This document shows positions 57,152 to 64,000 of a stretch of DNA of 64,000 nt, piece after piece; the stretch's first letter is position 1, and every line of letters begins with the position of its first letter. The translations under genes were made by a program, and so were the position numbers. The notes beneath the pieces are model-generated. The model ran no database searches, was not told where the DNA came from, and worked only from the letters and a program-made list of their open reading frames with translations. Source of the stretch: Zoroaster sp. YZ-2022 (Eukaryota; Echinodermata; Asteroidea; Forcipulatida; Zoroasteridae); NCBI GenBank assembly GCA_029582265.1, contig CM055816.1:24205825-24269824 (forward strand). Reading direction: 5' to 3'.

Positions 57152-59251
57152 TCAAAGCTTTGTCTGTGAAGCGTCTAATCGTATAACCATAACTTTAGAA
57201 TTAAAGAGTTTTGAACCAAACAATGATTTTGAATTACGAGTTTGAACAAAGATTTCAATATCATTTGAGATCTCAAACATACCAGAAATGAGATCATGAT
57301 AAACGCTCCGTTCTGAAAAAAGTATTGGCCAAAAAACAGCTGAAGGCCACTTGGGCACAATCAAGGTGCCTACCGCATTACATGCGTTCAAATGCTTAAT
57401 TACATCGGTTACTAGTTTCACAGGTGGTACTAGCCAGTTATTGTCAGATCCCCAGTGGGATGAGAAAGCATCTACTCTGGATGTACCAGGACACCAATAC
57501 TTTGAGTTAAATCTATCAACTTTCTTATTAAGATTATCTGCAAACCTATCTACAGTGTGTGGTCCGAAGATTGAATCTATGAAATTAAAGAAAATCTGGG
57601 ATACACCCCAATCATCTAAATCAATTATTCTGCTAATCTCATCAGTTATTTGGTTCTCTCTTCTCGGAACCCACTGCGGGTCAAGGGAAATGCAATGTTC
57701 ATGACAAAACTGGAAAATGTTGAGACTATTCATATGTAGCTCAATATTCATCGAGCCTGCGTTAAGAATGGAGACTACAGCTTGATTATCAGTGAAAATC
57801 TTTACCGACTTGTGAGTTATATTTAATTGAAAGGCTAAAAGCGCTGTACGTATAGCTTCAAGCTCTCTCCAGGTTGAACTTTCTTGAGTTTCTTGATTAG
57901 ACCAAGATCTATGATTAATGATGTCAGAACCATAGAGAAAAGCACCACAACCTGTGCTACTGGCATCACTATAAATGATAACTTGTGGAACAGTGTATGT
58001 GATTAACTTACGTTGGTTATAATTTTTTATATTAAATTTCCAGAAAAACAACTCATTTATTGCAAAACTATCTGAAGAAATTCTAAACTTATTGTCCCAA
58101 CTTGATCTATTATTTATTTCATGATGAAGGAAGCGAGTCATAAGTTTTGCAATTGGACCAAACACGCCCATACAAGAAACGATCTTTCCTGTAACTGACG
58201 CTAACTTCCGAGCAGTGGTAACTGGAAATGAGTCAATAAGATCAATAATGGATTACAAGGTATCTTCGATACGCATATCTGAAACGGCAAGTGCACCTTT
58301 TTTACTCTCCCAAACAAGGCCCAACCATTCTATTTTCTGTGTTGGAACCCACTGTGACTTCTCACGGTTTGGAACCAGACCTGCATTAAATAGGTCACTT
58401 TTCACCCTTTCAGCTATTGCAATGGCCGTTTCTTCATTTGGGGCTCTACACCAACCGTCATCTAGATATAAAACAATGAAATACCCTAGCGATCTCCAGT
58501 ACTTAATTAATGGGCGGAGACACTTGCTAAACACATAAGGTGCTGTAGCTAACCCAAAAGGAAGCACTGTAAAAACATAATATTGTCTCATGTTTTTCGA
58601 AGTCCATGAAAAACCTAGGAAGGTTTGGTGATGATGGAAAATATCTATGTGATGATATCCAGATTTTAAGTCGAAACTAAACATGTAATCGTTCTTCGAC
58701 AAAAAGCTGAAAGCAACCTTCCAATTTTCAAATTTAATAAATGTCTTCCATATGTGCATATTGACGTATCTTAGATCTAAAATTAACCTTAATTTTCCGG
58801 ACTTTTGAACTGCAACTGAAAGTGGATTGACAACTGTAGGTATTTCAATAACTTTGAGAGCTAAACCTTTGTTCACTAATTCGCTTATAGCATCTGTAAC
58901 GAATTTCCGATGTTCTAAGGCAGATTTATTGTTAAGTAATGCGATTGAGGGAGGAGTAGACAACAGAGGCAGTTTGTATCCTTGTTCGATAATACTGAGC
59001 ACAAAGTCATTGGCTCCGATCCTCCTCCAGAATTGTATGGCACATTTGAGTCTGCCCTTCATTACGGGCTCGGTAACTCCTTGTTCATATTCAGAGAATT
59101 TATAATTCGATTCTGCCTCGTTTTTGAGCAGCTGTAACTCTGGATCATTAACATATTGATGGGCGTTGAATTTTCTGGGTGAAACTGGAACTAAACGAAA
59201 AAGTGGGAAAAAACATTTCCAGAAGTCATCATAGGCTATTGAATCTGCCTC
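57152..59251 (-). pseudogene. RT-RNase H polyprotein of the DIRS/Ngaro-like element, one nonsense codon
   Basis: Open from 59251; first ATG at 59062. RT motifs are LILDLRYVN, FSFDLKSGYHH, TVLPFGLATAP and YLDDGW. A single in-frame TAA at 58253-58255 follows EDTL, and the same frame then continues with RNase H (IIYSDASSTGCGAF, WRELEAIRTAL, IFTDNQAVV) and the conserved DIRS-type region VDRFADNLN / NWLVPP. Only one break was seen, so inactivation is recent or partial. Confidence 0.88.
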
Positions 59252-59252
59252 T

Positions 59253-59261
59253 TATAATTAT

Positions 59262-59294
<33 letters not shown>

Positions 59295-59295
59295 C
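59253..59295. repeat. (TA)n microsatellite between gag and pol
   Basis: About 16 TA dinucleotides in tandem, directly before the open part of pol. Confidence 0.95.
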
Positions 59296-59528
59296 CAACT
59301 CTTACTCTCAAAAGTTATTGTAGTGTGCACTGCCCTTGTGGCATGAACTCTCAGTCATGATTAATTACATACCGGTACATTTTGCGATACGAAACAATTC
59401 TGCAGTGTAATATTCAGTAATATTAAGATACTGACCCGAGTGCAGTTCCTGTGGTACGACTCCACTCTTAGTGCTTATCAGATGTGATATGGGTGGATGG
59501 TGTACTGGGGAATGACCGCCTGTATGGA

Positions 59529-59769
59529 GGGACCGTACTCAAGTTCCCTCAGCCTTATGTTCCCTCAGCCCTATGTTCCCTCAGCCCTATGTTCCCTCAT
59601 CCCAAAATAGACCCTATGTTCCCTCATCCCAAAATAGACCCTATGTTCCCTATTTTGGGATGAGGAACATAGGGTTGAGGGAACATAGGGCCTAATTTGG
59701 ATTTAAAAAAAATGTTAGGCATTGAGGGAACATAGGGCTGAGGGAACATAGGCATGACCCCTGTATGGA
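59529..59769. repeat. Hairpin insertion of GTTCCCTCAGCCCTAT repeats in gag
   Basis: Tandem (TATGTTCCCTCAGCCC)n on the left and inverted copies (GGGCTGAGGGAACATA) on the right form a long hairpin. CCTGTATGGA occurs at 59519-59528 and 59760-59769, consistent with a duplication made on insertion. Confidence 0.75.
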
Positions 59770-60440
59770 CACATGCGTCTCCAATGACCGGTCCGGCCGC
59801 AACTGAAGCAGATCTCGGCCGAGTTTGAGACTGGTAGGTTTCCAAAATTCTTTCTGTCGAGCTGAACAGGGCCACGAAAAAACTCGGAAGGAGCGGCCCG
59901 GTGTTGAACAAAGCTTGTCGTTTGTCTTTTGGGGGGGTTAGAGCTCTGACGTGCTTGTCGTTTTTTACGTACTGCTCTTGCTTGGGCTGACCTTATCTTT
60001 TTATCATCTTCGCTGTTCGATGCTAATTCATCAGACTCATATTCCTCTACTGCACCCCACCCAGCTTCGCTCTTATCTGCCAAACGTATTAACTTGTTTC
60101 TTTTCTTGACTTCATTTTTGATGCTATCCAGCTTGCTTTTTGCTTCTTCATTCTTGCCTTTAGAGAGCAGGGTTTGTGTTTCCTCTACTTTTTCTGCGAT
60201 GTCGCTATTAAATTCCCACTGTTTTTTATTTCCTTTAAACTTAAAGTTCGGAATTATTGGTTTAAGTTGTGTTGTCTTCTCTTGTCCTGAAGATTGGTCA
60301 GCAATCTCTTGCTTGAATGATGTCAATTTATCATCGAAGTACGTCTTAAATGAATCCAACAAATTTGAAAATGAAGGAGCTGACTGCTCTAGTTGTGGGG
60401 GCTGTTCAGCCGAAGTACTCTGTAGATTTTCTTCGGACAT
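59715..60440 (-). pseudogene. gag-like ORF with zinc knuckle, C-terminus disrupted
   Basis: Begins MSEENLQSTSAE at 60440. It contains charged helical regions and one CCHC knuckle, CFSCGRTGHWRRMC. Right after CPYR the frame runs into a hairpin insertion and stops at 59715. Beyond the insertion, the same frame resumes for 15 codons (RSFPSTPSTH) to a TAA, which was probably the original end. Confidence 0.8.
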
Positions 60441-60611
60441 GGCGATATCGTTTAGTTTAAAATTGAACAACGCCCTGCTAGTTGCATGCGAAAAGCGTGA
60501 GTGACACGAACGCAACCATGCATCAATACTTATAGTATTCCATAAGTATTGTCATTCAAATGAAGCCATCCACCTGTTCAGGAATTCTTCTGCTTCTTAA
60601 GAAAATTCATT

Positions 60612-61034
60612 TGGTACAATAGCCCAGCTCTGGTCTCCAAGTTATTACAGCTAGGATTTGGAGTTTGTGGAACTTTGTGCTCCACCACACAAGGAATTCC
60701 TGATGTTGCTCATCCCAAAAAGTCCCCAATGAAAAAAAAGAAAAACAACATGAAACCCCCAGTTTTATACAAAGGCAGGCCAACTTTGCGTCGTCTGGCA
60801 AGACACAAAGCATGTAACTCTCTTGACAAATATCGGTGATTGCAGTGTCACCACTAAGCAGATTCGTAGTAAAAACAGTTTAACATTGCGAGATTAAAAA
60901 ACATTCCGTAGTTTTCGATTATAATAAATACATGGGAGGAACTGATCTGGCAGCACAAATTGTGCAGTATTACTCTCATCTGCACAAAACAATGAAGTGG
61001 TGTAAAAGAGTATTCGTAAACATTCTTGACATTC
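60612..61034 (+). pseudogene. piggyBac transposase relic, middle part
   Basis: Plus-strand frames read WYNSPALVSKLL and GFGVCGTL, then LCVVWQDTKHVTLL, then DYNKYMGGTDLAAQ and KTMKWCKRVF. These are successive conserved blocks of piggyBac (DDE_Tnp_1_7) transposases, here in three different frames, so at least two frameshifts have occurred. The block YNKYMGG.D is diagnostic. The 5' side is cut by the DIRS/Ngaro-like element, the 3' side by a LINE. The short segment GATTTATATT at 53707-53716, after a splice-acceptor-like CAG, probably continues this exon on the far side of the retroelement. Confidence 0.85.
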
Positions 61035-61937
61035 TTGAACCTGCCGATTCCTGCATTACAACACTATAGAAATGTATTCAAGAGATTCGAAGTTTGATGA
61101 GACAAAACTTCCTGAAATTGAACGACGAAAAAACAGAATTTGTTCTAATTGGATCACGTCAGCAATTGTCTAAAGTTTCTCTTCCATTTATTACAATTGG
61201 TGACTCGCAGATAACCCCCTTCATCACAAGCACGTAATTTGGGTGTTATATTTGACTCGACAATGACTTTAAAACCTCATATCTCCAACATTGTTCGCAT
61301 ATCATCATTTCATATCAGAAATATTAGCCGAATAAAGAAATACTTGAATAAAAGTGCTGCTGAACAAATTATACATGCGTTTGTCACATCACAGCTCGAT
61401 AATGGGAATGCTCTCCTTTACGGTCTCCCGCAGAATCAAATACCTCGTCTTCAGCACATACAAAACACACCAGCTCGTGTTGTGACTTTGTCCAGAAAAT
61501 CATGCCATATCACGCCAATCTTGAAAGAACTGCACTGGCTTTCAGTTTCACAGAGAATTGTTTTTAAACTTATGATAATTGTTCACAAATCTTTTAATAA
61601 CATTGCTCCAATTTATATTTCTGAACTGCTTAATGTCTATACTCCATCACGCAATTTACGCTCCAGCAACATGTCACTCCTAAAGGAACCAACTTCAAAA
61701 CGGAACTGGGGTGATAGGTCTTTTTCTGTCGCAGCTCCGAGACTCTGGAATCATCTTCCAACTAAACTCACCTTATGTCACAATTCTTCAAAGATGATGT
61801 ATATTTGTAATTGCATTGTAGGTACATGTATCTCAGTACATAATTTTTTTCCTATGCTATCATTGTATATTGTTTGTATTCATGTTTTTTCTTTGTTTCC
61901 GCGCCTTGAGCGCCCAGCAGGGTGGATACGTGCACGC
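61035..61937 (+). pseudogene. LINE ORF2 3' part (CR1/L2-type reverse transcriptase), degenerate
   Basis: Reads IQEIRSLMRQNFLKLNDEKT after a TAG at 61067, a frame change near 61218, then GVIFDSTMTLKPHI, LLYGLPQNQIPRLQHIQN, ILKELHWLSVSQRI, IYISELL and FSVAAPRLWNHLPTKL. These are the usual C-terminal motifs of CR1/L2-type ORF2. It loses similarity near 61770 and runs into a (TTA)n tail, as expected at a LINE 3' end. Confidence 0.85.
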
Positions 61938-62306
<369 letters not shown>

Positions 62307-62615
62307 GCTACTGTGGTATACAACAGCATACCTACAAACCACCACCTTTCCAATTTGGATTTTAGGGTAAAGGTCATCGAAGGCCTTTTGTCCACCTGGA
62401 GGTACAACCCCGCACAGCATGCAAGCCAACTTCCATGTGGTTCCAGGCCCTTTTCATGTCAACACTATCCTGGAACAAATTTCTCCAGCAAAAAACGTGA
62501 CTGTGTTGTTTGCAGTATACTAGGGCAAAGAGAACACAAACGCGTATGATCTGTAAACAGTGTAATAAGCCAATGTGTGTTGTTCCCTGTTTTGAGAATT
62601 TTCATACCCAATGAT
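62307..62615 (+). pseudogene. piggyBac transposase relic, C-terminus with cysteine-rich domain
   Basis: Continues the piggyBac frame on the other side of the LINE: VVYNSIPTNHHLSNLDFRVK, then CVVCSILGQREHK. After a frame shift near 62545 it reads MICKQCNKPMCVVPCFEN and ends TGA at 62613. The CxxC...CxxC...CxxxC arrangement is the cross-brace zinc domain that piggyBac transposases use to bind their ends. Confidence 0.85.
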
Positions 62616-62667
62616 CTGTCTGTGCCCAACTACTTTTGGTTGTATACATGTGATTTCATTTCATTCC

Positions 62668-62800
62668 ACCCCCCCCCCCCGGCTTCAATGTTGATGTGAT
62701 GCACGCACACCGCAAGCCCAGAATTTCCAATATTGAACCGGGGGGGGGGGGGGGGTTCAAGTCCGGGTTCAAGTCCCGGTTCAAGTCCCGGTTCAGTCTT
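62668..62800. repeat. Poly-C / poly-G hairpin and GGTTCAAGTCC triplet repeat
   Basis: C14 at about 62668-62681 and a G15 run at about 62740-62754 can pair around a 60-bp loop. Four tandem 12-bp units GGTTCAAGTCCC/G follow, resembling tRNA B-boxes, but no A-box was found. Confidence 0.7.
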
Positions 62801-62815
62801 TTCTTTGCTGAAACA

Positions 62816-63574
62816 AAATAGATTAAAAAATTGTACACAGTCAGTTTCCTTTCTGTATAAGTCACATAATACTTAATAAACCCCAATAACAGTGTTTCAC
62901 CATTTTCATGTAGGTCAAAATAATTGGTATTTTATTATAAAGTTGATTTCATGGCTCTGAGAGTAATTCATTATGACACCTGTATGTTAACAATAGAGAA
63001 ATTGCCTTGCATTGCATCATCACGTGAGGGCGCTATACAATGAAATTTGCCAAAAGTCTTGTGGTAACCAAGTGGACATGAAGAAGAAATGAGTGTGGTA
63101 CCCAATACATAATTGAAAAATTGGTATTGGTACTGAAAGAGATAACACTTAAAGAAAAAGTGGGCAGTACGTTTGTGTACGTAGACAGAATAACAACGAG
63201 AAAATAAACAAATTAAAAATCCTACATATTTCAATTGGGAATGTCAATCTGGCCATCTTGGGTATAGGCGTTCCGGGGGAGTCGGGAGAGGTCCAGAAAA
63301 AAGAGAAACAAATAATTATAATCATTGGTAAAATAACTTTTAAAATGAACATTGGACTTTTAACATTCCTTTAAAAAACATTGTCCACATCCAGAAATGA
63401 CTATTATACAGAAAGGCTCTGCAGTTGTGTAGTTGTTTAAATAAACCAATAAAATACAATTGTTTACCAAGGTTAGTCTCGATGAGTGGATAACAAAGTA
63501 CGAGTTAAGGCCTACAATTCTGAAGCTGCCGCACCTCTGGTTGCATGTCACCCCCTCAAAAAATAAAATAAAAT
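62816..63574. other. Non-genic AT-rich DNA; nothing recognised
   Basis: Short unsupported frames only. An ACGTGAGGGCGCTATAC motif resembling a MITE end occurs near 63022. Confidence 0.4.
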
Positions 63575-64000
63575 ACTTTGGGGGAGTAATTAGTTTTGCA
63601 TCATTAGACATGCATCCATTCTTATAATATTGCATGTTTTTTGTTATTAATTGTGTGCGATAAAGTCTCATAATATATTATTATTTACAATCCATCTGGG
63701 GAAACGCTAATAGTAAGCCATTAATTAGTCTAAATGGCTTTTCCTTTTAATAGCGTAAATTGAATCTTGTAGTTATCCATACCAGTAGGAGTTTGCAATG
63801 GACCGGAACTAACAATCAATAGCGATCGACGCCAATACTTTGGGGGAAGTGATTAGTTGCTTGTTTTTTGTTGTCAGTTGTGTGCTTACTGACAAGCCAA
63901 CTGCGGGGGAAACTCTAACAGTAAGCCATTAATTAGTCTAATTGCTTTCCCTTTTAATAGCGTAAATTGGATCTTGTAGTTATACATACCAGTAGGAGTT
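63575..64000. repeat. Two direct copies of a roughly 215-260 bp unit, running off the window
   Basis: AATACTTTGGGGGA, GTAAGCCATTAATTAGTCTA and CATACCAGTAGGAGTT appear in the same order at 63580-63792 and 63834-64000. Copies differ by substitutions and small indels. Probably the start of a longer tandem or dispersed repeat. Confidence 0.75.

Larger units (their letters stand above)
53717..60612 (-). mobile_element. DIRS/Ngaro-like tyrosine-recombinase retrotransposon, with two secondary insertions
   Basis: Minus-strand element with gag, RT-RNase H and tyrosine recombinase frames and split direct repeats instead of LTRs. Repeat A (152 bp) is at 60461-60612 and 55510-55661. Repeat B is at 55662-55800 and, split by a DNA transposon, at 53717-53739 plus 55158-55270. 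Order 5'-A, ORFs, B, A, B-3' is that of Ngaro-type elements, with an unexplained 240-bp spacer (55271-55509) before the last B. No target duplication was seen, as expected for tyrosine-recombinase integration. The element interrupts a piggyBac transposase frame. It has an in-frame stop in pol and a hairpin insertion in gag, so it is not autonomous now. Confidence 0.9.

Overview
The window is animal nuclear DNA, most likely from a marine invertebrate. Genes are split by introns with GT..AG junctions, and most of the sequence is satellite DNA and transposable elements. Several element types present (BEL/Pao, DIRS/Ngaro-like, piggyBac, Kolobok/THAP, CR1/L2-like LINE, hAT MITEs) and a secreted fibrinogen-domain lectin fit an echinoderm, hemichordate, cephalochordate or lophotrochozoan. 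The phylum cannot be fixed from sequence reading alone. All family assignments come from motifs I could read; no search was run.

Layout. 1-8296 is a 65-bp satellite array with higher-order structure. 9114-10166 (+) is an intact PAN/fibrinogen-related gene with two CCAAT boxes and a TATA box upstream. 10.2-19.2 kb is repeat-rich and holds an 81-bp minisatellite, a rearranged segmental duplication, foldback elements and homopurine tracts. 19.2-45.2 kb (-) carries two intron-containing genes in tandem. The upstream one (34672-45222) is a MULE-transposase / calcium-responsive-factor-like gene. The downstream one (21319-34046) is a Ulp1/SENP-type C48 protease with His, Asp, Gln and Cys visible. 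An almost intact 8.9-kb BEL/Pao retrotransposon (22652-31538, TSD CTCTA) sits in the protease gene, 15 bp inside an intron. Two arrays of the same 17-bp minisatellite lie in opposite orientation at 19.6-21.3 kb and 39.9-41.3 kb. 45.8-49.7 kb (-) has the first two exons of a TOMM70-like mitochondrial import receptor; its later exons are not seen.

49.7-64 kb has no convincing host gene and is a nest of mobile elements. A piggyBac transposase relic is cut by a DIRS/Ngaro-like tyrosine-recombinase retrotransposon (53717-60612) and again by a LINE (about 61035-62306). The DIRS/Ngaro element is itself interrupted by a THAP-encoding Kolobok-like DNA transposon (53740-55157, TTAA duplication) and by a hairpin insertion in its gag. 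A 552-bp hAT MITE at 50192-50743 has a perfect 8-bp duplication.

How the parts relate. The MULE-like gene followed on the same strand by a C48 protease recalls plant Mutator-like elements that carry Ulp-like proteases. It is the most interesting candidate system here. It also shows decay: an A10-tract frame break, an in-frame TAG in a protease exon and a TGA at the end of the last MULE-type exon. It may therefore be a former transposon or a dying gene pair rather than a working locus.
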